Source of the DNA: Amycolatopsis benzoatilytica AK 16/65
GTDB lineage: Bacteria; Actinomycetota; Actinomycetes; Mycobacteriales; Pseudonocardiaceae
Direction of reading: 5' to 3'
DNA: 64,000 bases
Assembly: GCF_000383915.1 (NCBI RefSeq)
Contig: NZ_KB912942.1
Location: 6,768,413-6,832,412, forward strand
Positions 52,743 through 60,521 of the stretch are shown piece by piece (positions within the stretch are counted from its first letter, which is position 1; each line of letters begins with the position of its first letter). Below the pieces are notes generated by a model, which saw only the letters and a program-made list of their open reading frames with translations, was not told where the DNA came from and did not search any database. A program made the translations under genes and the position numbers.

Positions 52743-54296
52743 ATGAGTCCGGTGAGCCGCGCGCGCAAGAAGAGTTCCCTACCCACCGCCCCGAGTGTCA
52801 ACGGCCTGTTCAAGGACGTGCTGCGGGACTTCTCCGCGGTCGCGGCCGAGCCCGGTCCGTTCGACGTCGACCTGCTCGGTTCCGAGGTCGTCGGGCAGTG
52901 GCGGGAAGTCGTCGTGGACGGCGAGCCGGACAGCGAACTCGGCCTGGAGCTGATCGCGTTCGCGCAGCGCAAGATCACCCCGGGCGCGGCGGCGCTGCTG
53001 GCCGCGCTGAAGGTGCTGGCCGAGACCGAGCAGGAGCGTTCGGCGGCCGCCGAGGCGCTCGCGGTGGTGCTGGGCCGGGGCATCCCGGAGCCGGAATGGG
53101 CCGCCGAGATCGGCAAGGTCGCCGTTGGCGAATGCTGGCGAACCGGCGACGTCTACGGCGACGAATCCTCGCTGCTGTGTGTGTTCTCGCGCGGCGACGT
53201 GTCGCTCGGCCTGCTCGCGCTGCTGGACTTCACCGAGGGCGGCCGGGTGCGCGACCTGGTCGTGATCGAGGAGCCGCACGAGGTGCTGGCCGAGATGCGC
53301 TCGCAGGTCGAGGAGGACGGCGAACTGGTCGTGCTGGACAAGATCGAGCCGGCCGACGCGCACCGTCTGCTGGTGTCCGGCCTCGCCGCCACCGACGCGC
53401 TGGAGGAGCCGGAGGTCGGCGAGGACTACCTGCGGTTCCACGCGGTCGCGCTGGCCTGGGCACGGTCGCTGCCGGAACCGGCGGCCGCCGAGCCGGTCGC
53501 GGAGTGGAGTGACGCGCAGCGCGCCGAAGCGGTCGAGCAGTTCCTCGCCGAGACCACGCTGCCGGACAGCGACGCCGCCCGGGAGATCGCCGGCCTGCTG
53601 GTGGCCCACGGCTGCCGCACCGAGCCGGCGCACCCGCTGCGCGTCGGCCCGGAGAAGCTGGCCCGGTTCCTGGAAGCGCTGCTGGACGGCGAATACGAGC
53701 TGGAGGACGAGGACACGGTCGGGCCGGTCGTGCTGGCCTGGTCCGGCTGGGCCGCGGCCCGCGCTGGGCTGTCCGAGGTCGCGACGGCCGCGTTGCTCGA
53801 AGAGGTCACCGAGTACCTCGGCGAGTACCTGTCCGAGGACGAGGACGACGACTTCAGCGAGTACCTCGACGGCACCGAATCGGCCGACGAAGCGCTGGAA
53901 GTGGTGGCGCGGCGGCAGTTCGCGGTGCCGGACACCTCCACCGTGATCGGCGACGAGGAACTCACCGACCTGGACCCGGGCGACCCGGAACAGCGCAGGC
54001 TGCTGGTGATCGGCGACCACCCGGAGTACCACGAATCGCTGGCCTCGGAAGAGTTCGACGGCGCCGACGGCCTCCGGCTCGCACTCGAAACGTCCATTGT
54101 GGACCAGCTGTGGGACGACGAGCCGGCCGAGGTGTGGACCGCCGCGCAGCGCCTGCTCGCGCAGGAACTCTCCCGCGCCGAGGTGCTGGCCCGGCTGGTG
54201 ACCGTCCTGGAAGGACAGCTGACCGAATCCGAGGAAGACGACCAGCTCGACTACGACCCGGATGCCTACCGCGCCGCGCTGATCCAGGTCGGGTGA
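52743..54296 (+). CDS. Actinobacterial hypothetical protein, 517 residues, acidic
   Basis: A soluble, strongly acidic protein with no signal peptide or membrane helix. It opens with a basic stretch (SPVSRARKKSS), then an alpha-helical region of about 480 residues with acidic clusters (GEYLSEDEDDDFSEYLDG near 365; TESEEDDQLDYDPD near the end). The start of this type (MSPVSR + basic residues + NGLFKDVLRDF) recurs in uncharacterised actinobacterial proteins. The ATG at 52743 was chosen; one at 52734 would add three residues. No motif points to an activity. Confidence 0.75.
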   Translation: MSPVSRARKKSSLPTAPSVNGLFKDVLRDFSAVAAEPGPFDVDLLGSEVVGQWREVVVDGEPDSELGLELIAFAQRKITPGAAALLAALKVLAETEQERSAAAEALAVVLGRGIPEPEWAAEIGKVAVGECWRTGDVYGDESSLLCVFSRGDVSLGLLALLDFTEGGRVRDLVVIEEPHEVLAEMRSQVEEDGELVVLDKIEPADAHRLLVSGLAATDALEEPEVGEDYLRFHAVALAWARSLPEPAAAEPVAEWSDAQRAEAVEQFLAETTLPDSDAAREIAGLLVAHGCRTEPAHPLRVGPEKLARFLEALLDGEYELEDEDTVGPVVLAWSGWAAARAGLSEVATAALLEEVTEYLGEYLSEDEDDDFSEYLDGTESADEALEVVARRQFAVPDTSTVIGDEELTDLDPGDPEQRRLLVIGDHPEYHESLASEEFDGADGLRLALETSIVDQLWDDEPAEVWTAAQRLLAQELSRAEVLARLVTVLEGQLTESEEDDQLDYDPDAYRAALIQVG

Positions 54297-54320
54297 TTCG
54301 GTCCGCTTACGGCGGACTGC

Positions 54321-54370
54321 CGTGAGGGGCCCCTTCCCGAACTCAGATTCCCTCAAGGGTCCCTTCACGG
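54321..54370. repeat. Dispersed palindromic repeat, copy 4
   Basis: CGTGAGGGGCCCCTT and AAGGGTCCCTTCACGG flank a centre with CCGAACTCAGATTCCC. It has mismatches in each arm but the same layout as the other copies. It lies in the 153-bp gap between two convergent genes. Confidence 0.78.
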
Positions 54371-54449
54371 ACCTGGGTCGCCGCGCCCAGACCGACATCA
54401 CGAAACTCGTCGGCGACAAGGCCGAACAAAGACAACGATCCCGAGCAAG

Positions 54450-55379
54450 CTAGGTCTTCGGCAGCGCGATCCGGGCCGCCCGGATCTCCGCCAGCAACCG
54501 GGTTTTGCGGCGGTGGACGTTCACCAGCTCGGCGACGTAGCCGGTGAACTCCGCCGCCGTGCCCGCTTGTTTGTGCAGGGTGCGGAGCTTCTTGAGGCAC
54601 TGCGCCGCTTCCTGGTAGGAGGCCGCGTCCTTGTGCGCGATCAGCTCCGCGATCCGGTCCCGATACTCCGAAATGGTCTCTTCCGGCTTTTCCCGCTCTT
54701 CTCCCTTGGGCGGTTCCGGCACCGGTTCCGGCTCCGGCTGCGGCTGCGGCTGCGGTTCCGGTTCCGGTTCCGGCTGCGGTTGCGGTTCCGGCTGCGGTTG
54801 CGTCTTCTGGCGATCCTGCCGCGGAGTGCGCGCCCGCGCCGCGTACGCGATCGCCTCGCTGTGCCGTCCCGCCGCCCGCAGCACCCGGACGATCCGGAGG
54901 CTCACGTCCACCCGAGGCGGCTTGGCGGCGAGAATGGCGACCAGCCCGTCCACATCCCCGCTGACCTCGGCCACCTCCTCCAGCAGCCGCTCCGCGATCT
55001 CCCGCCGCTCCCCCTCCGGCGCGTCCGCGAGCACCTTGTCCACAGTGGACTTGATCCTAGCGGTCCCGGCCTCCCCGAGCGCCGCCGCGAAGTCCGCCAG
55101 CCGGATCGACCGCCCCGCGAACGCCGCCGCGAGCAGCCACTCCGCGAGCTCCACCGGCTCCGGCGGCCGAGCCGCGCAGGCCCGCGCGTACAGCGCGATC
55201 GCCTCGTCGAGCCGCCCGCCCAGCTCCGGGTGCTCCTCGGACATGCGCACGATGTCGTCCACCGCCCGGCGAGCGAGCGGCGCGAGATCGGCGCTGCTGC
55301 CCGCGTCGAGCAGCCGCCGCACAGTATCGAGTACCGCGCCGATCTTCGCGGTGTATTCGACCAGGTCGGGGACGCTCAC
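54450..55379 (-). CDS. SWIM-protein C-terminal homologue lacking the zinc finger, with Pro-Gln/Glu repeats
   Basis: A 309-residue soluble protein. Residues 1 to about 180 are helical and resemble the middle part of actinobacterial SWIM zinc-finger proteins (LARRAVDDIVRMSEEH, AIALYARACAARPPEPVELAEWL, IRLADFAAALGE). The C-terminal 70 residues (AAQCLKKLRTLHKQAG, YVAELVNVHRRKTRLLAEI) also match that family. Between them lies an acidic PQPEPQ-type repeat tract (about 196-230). The SWIM motif (CxC...CxH) itself is absent. Start: GTG at 55379. Function unknown. Confidence 0.65.
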   Translation of the reverse strand: MSVPDLVEYTAKIGAVLDTVRRLLDAGSSADLAPLARRAVDDIVRMSEEHPELGGRLDEAIALYARACAARPPEPVELAEWLLAAAFAGRSIRLADFAAALGEAGTARIKSTVDKVLADAPEGERREIAERLLEEVAEVSGDVDGLVAILAAKPPRVDVSLRIVRVLRAAGRHSEAIAYAARARTPRQDRQKTQPQPEPQPQPEPEPEPQPQPQPEPEPVPEPPKGEEREKPEETISEYRDRIAELIAHKDAASYQEAAQCLKKLRTLHKQAGTAAEFTGYVAELVNVHRRKTRLLAEIRAARIALPKT

Positions 55380-55463
55380 CCGGACAGTCTGCCGTATCGC
55401 TCGTAACCCGCGAGTAGGCCAACGGCGTAGTCTTTTCGGCCCAACCCGTGATAGGCAAAACCG

Positions 55464-55784
55464 ATGACCCTCGACGCCCTGACCCAGCGCCTTCGCGACT
55501 TCGCCGCCGCCCGGGACTGGGAGCAGTTCCACACGCCGAAAAACCTGGCCATGGCCCTGTCCGGCGAAGTCGGCGAGCTGACCGCGCTGTTCCAGTGGCT
55601 GACCCCGGAGGAATCGGCGGACTGGCGAGCGGACGAGACCCGCGAGTTCAACGTGCGGGATGAAATCGCCGACGTGCTGGTGTACCTGGTCCGCCTGGCC
55701 GACGTCCTGGGCGTCGACCTGCTGGAAGCGGCGAACGCGAAGGTGGATCGGAACGAGAAGAGGTTCCCTCCGCTGGTGCGGTGA
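55464..55784 (+). CDS. MazG-like nucleotide pyrophosphohydrolase (DCTPP1-type)
   Basis: A 106-residue all-helical NTP pyrophosphatase. The metal-binding ExxE is in SGEVGELTALFQWL (35-39) and the ExxD in RDEIADVLVYLVRLADVLG (66-70). These single-domain enzymes (RS21-C6/DCTPP1 group) hydrolyse dCTP or modified dNTPs to monophosphate, cleaning the nucleotide pool. It is divergent from the SWIM-like gene and 82 bp upstream of the response regulator. Confidence 0.9.
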   Translation: MTLDALTQRLRDFAAARDWEQFHTPKNLAMALSGEVGELTALFQWLTPEESADWRADETREFNVRDEIADVLVYLVRLADVLGVDLLEAANAKVDRNEKRFPPLVR

Positions 55785-55866
55785 GCCCGGCGGGGCGGCT
55801 GCCCTTGTCCAGTGTCCTGGCGCACCACCGGCGGCCGTGCCGTCGCACACCCCGTAACCTGGACAG

Positions 55867-56493
55867 ATGCCGATCCAGGTGCTGCTCGTAGACGATCACG
55901 AACTCGTCCGGCGGGGCCTGCGTGACCTGCTCAGCGACGAAACCGACCTCGAGGTCGTCGCCGAGGCCGGCAGCGTCGAAGAGGCCCTCGCGGTGGCCAT
56001 GCACGTCGAACCGGACGTCGCCGTTGTCGACGTCCGCCTCGGCGACGGCGACGGCATCACCCTTTGCCGTGAGCTGCGTTCGAAGCCGAATCCGCCGGCC
56101 TGCCTGATGCTCACCGCGTTCGACGACGAAGAAGCGATGGTCGGCGCGATCATGGCGGGTGCTTCCGGCTATCTGCTCAAGCAGGTCCGCGGTCAGGACG
56201 TGGTCAACGCGGTCCGCGAGGTGGCGGCTGGGCATTCGCTGCTCGATCCGGTCAGCACCGCCCGAGTGCTCGACAAGCTGCGTCATCCGCCGACCGACGA
56301 GCTGTCCACGCTCACCGACCGCGAACGCGATGTGCTCGAACTGATCGGGCAGGGACTGTCGAACCGGGAGATCGCCGAACGGCTTTTTCTCGCCGAGAAG
56401 ACGGTGAAGAACTACGTGACGTCGGTGCTCGCGAAGCTCGGGATGCAGCGTCGCACGCAAGCCGCGGCGTGGATTGCCCGGCGCGGCAAGTGA
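55867..56493 (+). CDS. NarL/DevR-type response regulator
   Basis: A 208-residue two-component regulator. The receiver domain has the acidic pair Asp9-Asp10, phospho-acceptor Asp55 (VVDVRL), Thr83 and Lys105. The LuxR-type HTH (about 145-205) reads LTDRERDVLELIGQGLSNREIAERLFLAEKTVKNYV as written from residue 146 on, the DevR/DosR style including KTVKNYV. A GAF histidine kinase of the matching type is encoded 2.7 kb away on the other strand beside cydDC; it is the probable partner. Confidence 0.92.
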   Translation: MPIQVLLVDDHELVRRGLRDLLSDETDLEVVAEAGSVEEALAVAMHVEPDVAVVDVRLGDGDGITLCRELRSKPNPPACLMLTAFDDEEAMVGAIMAGASGYLLKQVRGQDVVNAVREVAAGHSLLDPVSTARVLDKLRHPPTDELSTLTDRERDVLELIGQGLSNREIAERLFLAEKTVKNYVTSVLAKLGMQRRTQAAAWIARRGK

Positions 56494-56494
56494 A

Positions 56495-57451
56495 TCAGCT
56501 GCCAGCGACGGCGCGCGCGTAGCGTTCGGACAGCAGCCGCAGCCGCGGGATCAGCTCCGGCGGCGATTCGACGGTGAAGTCCATCATCAGCATTCCGATG
56601 TAGGCCGCGACCGTGTCCAGGCTGTCCGCGCCGGTGACCAGTACACAGTGCTGCTCGTCGATGGGTTCGACGACGCCGACGGTCGGGTTGATCCGCGCCA
56701 GCACCCGCTCCGCCGGGGCGTCGATGCGCAGCCGGGCGTGCACCAGCCAGCCGCTGGCGGCGATCGTGCGCATCGCGAACGCGGTGTAATCCCCGCCGGG
56801 CAAGGGATTCGGCTCGAATCGGCGGCGCGTCGGCATTCGCGGCGACATCAAATCGACGCGGTAGGTTCCCCAGCTGCCGTCCTGCGGATCCCGGGCGACC
56901 AGGTGCCAGCGGCGCTGCCAGCTGAGCAGCCGGTACGGCTCGACCAGCCGCAGCTCGTCCGCGTAGTCGAAGCGAAGCCATTCCAGGTGCCGGATCGCCC
57001 GCGCGATCTCCCTCAGCACCGCGGCGTCGACTTCCGGATCAGGCGCGTCGGTGCCGACGTTCTCCGGCCCGCGGTCAATGGTCGAGCTCAACGCGTCGAG
57101 CGTGGGTCGCAGGCGGGCCGGCAGCACCTGCTCCAGCTTCGCGAGCGCCCGCTTCCCTGCCTCGCCGACTCCGGAAATGCCTGCTGCGGCCTGCAATCCG
57201 ACCGTGACCGCGACTGCTTCCTCGTCGTCCAGCAGCAACGGCGGCAGCTTCCCGCCCGCACCGAGCCGGTAGCCGCCGACGTTCCCGCGGGTCGCCTCGA
57301 CCGGATAGCCCAGCTCGCGCAGCCGCTCGACGTCGTTGCGGATGGTCCGAGGCGAGACCTCCAGACGCTCGGACAGCTCCCGGCCACTCCGCCCGTTCGC
57401 GGTCTGAAGCAGCGCTAGCAACGCCAGCAACCGGGCAGTCGGATCGGCCAT
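56495..57451 (-). CDS. WYL-domain transcriptional regulator (YafY-like)
   Basis: A 318-residue regulator. An N-terminal winged HTH (about 1-60, LSERLEVSPRTIRNDVERLRELG) is followed by GGYRLGAGGKLPPLLLDDEEAVAV and a WYL domain (about 140-220), where the region WLRFDYAD...EPYRLLSWQRRWHLVARD carries the ligand-contact residues, then the WCX C-terminal domain. It is divergent from an epoxide-hydrolase-like gene with a nested palindrome between them, so it probably controls that gene and itself. The effector is unknown. Confidence 0.9.
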   Translation of the reverse strand: MADPTARLLALLALLQTANGRSGRELSERLEVSPRTIRNDVERLRELGYPVEATRGNVGGYRLGAGGKLPPLLLDDEEAVAVTVGLQAAAGISGVGEAGKRALAKLEQVLPARLRPTLDALSSTIDRGPENVGTDAPDPEVDAAVLREIARAIRHLEWLRFDYADELRLVEPYRLLSWQRRWHLVARDPQDGSWGTYRVDLMSPRMPTRRRFEPNPLPGGDYTAFAMRTIAASGWLVHARLRIDAPAERVLARINPTVGVVEPIDEQHCVLVTGADSLDTVAAYIGMLMMDFTVESPPELIPRLRLLSERYARAVAGS

Positions 57452-57466
57452 CCAAAACTCCTTCAG

Positions 57467-57493
57467 CTATTAGGAACTAATCCTACCTAATAG
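57467..57493. promoter_or_regulatory. Nested palindromic operator between the WYL regulator and the hydrolase gene
   Basis: CTATTAGG (57467-57474) and CCTAATAG (57486-57493) form a perfect inverted repeat. Inside it, TAGGA (57471-57475) and TCCTA (57481-57485) form a second. The AT-rich element is centred in a 60-bp divergent intergenic region, 19 bp from the hydrolase start. This is a likely binding site for the WYL protein. Confidence 0.7.
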
Positions 57494-57511
57494 ACTCCTA
57501 GTGTCCTTCTC

Positions 57512-58651
57512 ATGACGAACGCAGCCGCCTCCCTCACCCTTCGCCCCTTCACCGTCGAGATCACCGATGCCGAGCTCGCGGACTTGCACGACCGCCTCGC
57601 CCGCACCCGGCTGCCGCAGCCTTCGCCGACCGACGACTGGGACGCCGGCACCCCGAACTCCTACCTGCGGACGGCGATCGAGGCGTGGCGCGCCTTCGAC
57701 TGGCGGGCCGCCGAGGCGCGGATCAACTCGTTCCCGCACTTCACCACCGAGATCGACGGGCAGAACTTCCACTTCATCCACGTCCGCTCGGCCCACCCGA
57801 ACGCCACCCCGCTGCTGCTCGCGCACACCTACCCCGGCTCGTCGGTCGATTACCTGGACCTGATCGACCAGCTCGTCGACCCGGTCGCGCATGGCGGCCG
57901 CGCCGAGGACGCCTTCGACGTGGTCGTTCCGGACGCTCCCGGCTACGGCTTCTCGCAGCCAGTCGCCGAAGCCGGCTGGACGCTCGCGCGGGTCGCCGCC
58001 GCCTACGACCGGCTGATGCGCGGGCTCGGCTACGAAAGCTACGGAATCCACGGCTCGGACAACGGCGCGATGGTCGCCCGCGAACTCGGCCTGCTGAATC
58101 CCGACGGTTTTCTCGGCCTGCACGTCCTGCAGCTGTTCTCGTTCCCGTCCGGCGACCCGGAAGAATTCTCGCGGCTCGAGCCGTCCGACTACGCGGGACT
58201 GGAGCACCTGAAATGGTTCCAGTCGGTCGGTGGCTACCAGACGATGAACGCGTCCCGCCCGCAGACGATTTCGGCGGGGCTGAGCGATTCCCCGATCGGC
58301 CTGCTGGCCTACAGCGAGCTGTTCGCCTCGTTCGGCAACGGGACTTCCCTGGTGCCGCTGGAAACGATCTTGCTCGAGGTAACGGTGAATTGGTTCGCCA
58401 ATGCCGCTTCCGGGATGAGCCGCAGCTATCTGGAGAACGCCCGCGCACAGGCCGAACCGCAGGTGAGCGCCGCGCGGACCGGGGTGGCGGTGTTCAAGGA
58501 CGACTTCCAGACCATCAAGACCTTCGCCGAACGCGACAACACCGGCATCGTGCACTGGAGCCGGTTCGAGGAGGGCGGCCACTTCGCCGCGATGGAGCGG
58601 CCCGAGCTGCTCGCCGGGGACCTGCGGACGTTCTTCGCTGCCCGCGACTGA
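57512..58651 (+). CDS. Epoxide-hydrolase-like alpha/beta hydrolase (EHN domain)
   Basis: A 379-residue protein: an N-terminal EHN domain (about 8-110, LRPFTVEITDAELADLHDRL) and an alpha/beta-hydrolase fold. The nucleophile elbow is GSDNGA (Asp183), where most family members have GGDWG, and the oxyanion motif is HTYPGS (105-110) instead of HGWPGS. His357 (EEGGHFAAMERPE) completes a triad. The changes at both motifs suggest altered substrate choice. It is divergent from a WYL regulator and followed by a terminator, so it is a stand-alone regulated unit. Confidence 0.85.
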   Translation: MTNAAASLTLRPFTVEITDAELADLHDRLARTRLPQPSPTDDWDAGTPNSYLRTAIEAWRAFDWRAAEARINSFPHFTTEIDGQNFHFIHVRSAHPNATPLLLAHTYPGSSVDYLDLIDQLVDPVAHGGRAEDAFDVVVPDAPGYGFSQPVAEAGWTLARVAAAYDRLMRGLGYESYGIHGSDNGAMVARELGLLNPDGFLGLHVLQLFSFPSGDPEEFSRLEPSDYAGLEHLKWFQSVGGYQTMNASRPQTISAGLSDSPIGLLAYSELFASFGNGTSLVPLETILLEVTVNWFANAASGMSRSYLENARAQAEPQVSAARTGVAVFKDDFQTIKTFAERDNTGIVHWSRFEEGGHFAAMERPELLAGDLRTFFAARD

Positions 58652-58671
58652 TTCTGTCCGATTTTCTGTCC

Positions 58672-58707
58672 GGACCCCGTCCGCGTTGCTGCGGACGGGG
58701 TCCTTTT
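58672..58707 (+). terminator. Rho-independent terminator of the hydrolase gene
   Basis: Perfect 13-bp stem GGACCCCGTCCGC / GCGGACGGGGTCC (58672-58684, 58691-58703) with a 6-nt loop and TTTT, 20 bp after the stop. Confidence 0.9.
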
Positions 58708-59221
58708 CGGCTCGGCCGGAGCTGTGGGTAGCGGGCCAGAGCAGGCTGATTCACCTCATTGAGTGCCGAATGGATGTTCGATCTGTCGATATCATGGGTG
58801 GCGAACTTGGGGGGCAGCGACGTTGGCGATGCGGAAGGAGTGTGTCTTGATGACTCGCGAGGGCTGAATTCCTCGATACGGCAGCGATTTCCCGGTCGCT
58901 CATCGGTGATTTCAGGGAAATCCCTTGATGCGCGGTGTGTTCACAGCGGTGGGTTCACAACGCGCGGCCACGGTGCCGCAGTGGCGGCACCGTCATGACG
59001 GCTTGTGGTGGTTGTGGCGGCACGGCATCTGCATTGCAGGACAGCCTCCGAATTGCGCGCACTGCAGCCTGCGCATCATGGACATTCGACGAGGCAATCA
59101 ACGAGGTCCGTCCGGCGATGCAGATGCCCGGCAAACGCCGAGGCGGTACCCGCGACATCCGCTGCTATGCCGACGGTTCGGCGACAGCCGCCGCCAGCAC
59201 TGCCGCGGCAGTCGCGGGCGA
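58708..59221. other. 514-bp stretch without a convincing gene
   Basis: Base composition is less GC-rich than in flanking genes and codon use in all frames is irregular. A TTG frame at 58759-58998 and an ATG frame at about 58998, with a start MTACGGCGGTASAL, have no good ribosome site, and the second runs on into the antisense of the kinase gene. I see no tRNA, no clear operator and no recognisable remnant. It may be a decayed gene or hold an RNA. Confidence 0.4.
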
Positions 59222-60451
59222 TCACTTCAAGGGCAGGTCAAACGCGACCAACGTCCCCAGACTCGGCGACGAATTCAGGAAGAACCGTCCGCCCGCGGCG
59301 TCCGCACGTTCGGCGAGATGCCGCAGCCCTCGGGTAGCGACGCCTTGCGGCACACCGGATCCGTTGTCGCGCACGCGCAACTTCACGCCCTCCGCGTCGC
59401 GGGTGAGCGTCACGCGGGTCTCGCTGGCCCCGGAATGCCGGACCACATTGGACAGTGCTTCCCGCAACGCCGCACGGATGTGGTCGGCACGTTCCGCCGG
59501 AATATCCGCGAACTCGCCGGACAGCTCCAACGTCGGCGGATAACCGAGCAGCTCCCCGGCGATCCGCACCTCCCCGCGCGCGGACTCGGCGAGATCCGTC
59601 GGCGTACCGGTATCGTGTCGCGGTTCCGGCGAACGCAACGCGCGCACCGTGCCGCGGATCTCCTCAATGGTCTGGTCCAGCTGGTCGATGGCGTCCGACA
59701 GCCGGGCCCCGTCCGCCTGCGCGAAGCGCTTCCGCATGTTGCGCCGAACGCGGTCCAGCTGCATCCCGGTGCCGTAAAGCCGTTGCACGATCACGTCATG
59801 CAGCTCGCGAGCGATCCGCTCGCGCTCCTGATACAGCGTCACCCGATGCCGGGCGTTCGCTCCCTCCGCGAGCGCCAGCACCACGCCGGCCTGCGCCGCG
59901 AACGCCGCGAGCATCTCGACCGTTCCCGCCGAGAATGGTTCCCTGCCTTGCCGCCGATAGACCGTCAACGCGCCGAGCACGCGTCCGCCGGACCCGAACG
60001 GCGCTGCCGCGAACGGCCCGTACCCGCGCAGTTCGTCCGGCACATACGGCGCAGTACGCGGATCGACGACAAAGTTGTCCGCCGCGATCGGCTCGCTGCC
60101 GCGCGCCACCCGGCCCGCCGCCGAGCCCGCCTCCAGCGTCAACCCGCGCAACTCGCCGACCGGCGCACCTTCGATCACCTTGGTCGCCGCGCCATCGGCA
60201 GCCTCGGTGCCCCGAAGCACCGCGGCGCCGTCCGGAACCTTCGCGAGCACCTCGCTGACCCCATATGCCGCCTCGACCACCACCTGGCCGTCGTCCGCGC
60301 TGACCATCGCCAGCCCGAGATCGGCGTCCGCCAGCTCGACGGCCCTGGCCACGACCGTTTCCAGCACTCCCTCCGGGTCATCTCCGGACAGCGCAGTGCT
60401 GGTGATCTCCGTGGCCGCGGAGAGGGCGCGCGCGGCGAGTGTCGGGTCCAT
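59222..60451 (-). CDS. GAF-domain sensor histidine kinase (DevS-like, soluble)
   Basis: A 409-residue kinase with one GAF domain (about 28-195), a HisKA_3 dimerisation helix with phospho-acceptor His218 (RERIARELHDVIVQRL), and an HATPase domain ending with DNGSGVPQGVATRGLRHLAERADAAGG. It has no membrane helix. Mycobacterial DevS/DosT have two GAFs and a haem; a haem His cannot be assigned here. The ATG at 60451 has GGAG 7 bp upstream; a TTG at 60514 is possible. It lies 70 bp downstream of cydDC on the same strand, suggesting a redox- or oxygen-related input. The likely partner is the regulator at 55867. Confidence 0.88.
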   Translation of the reverse strand: MDPTLAARALSAATEITSTALSGDDPEGVLETVVARAVELADADLGLAMVSADDGQVVVEAAYGVSEVLAKVPDGAAVLRGTEAADGAATKVIEGAPVGELRGLTLEAGSAAGRVARGSEPIAADNFVVDPRTAPYVPDELRGYGPFAAAPFGSGGRVLGALTVYRRQGREPFSAGTVEMLAAFAAQAGVVLALAEGANARHRVTLYQERERIARELHDVIVQRLYGTGMQLDRVRRNMRKRFAQADGARLSDAIDQLDQTIEEIRGTVRALRSPEPRHDTGTPTDLAESARGEVRIAGELLGYPPTLELSGEFADIPAERADHIRAALREALSNVVRHSGASETRVTLTRDAEGVKLRVRDNGSGVPQGVATRGLRHLAERADAAGGRFFLNSSPSLGTLVAFDLPLK

Positions 60452-60521
60452 AAGCAACTCCGACCTTAGCGCGGCTCCCCGCCCCAGACCCGAAATCGTG
60501 ACCGTCACCAACAACCCTCCG

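Noticed and set aside
58935..59543. A Cys/Gly-rich frame starting MTACGGCGG-like, considered as a RiPP precursor
   Set aside because: No ribosome site, no RiPP enzymes nearby, and the frame continues far into the antisense of the histidine kinase.
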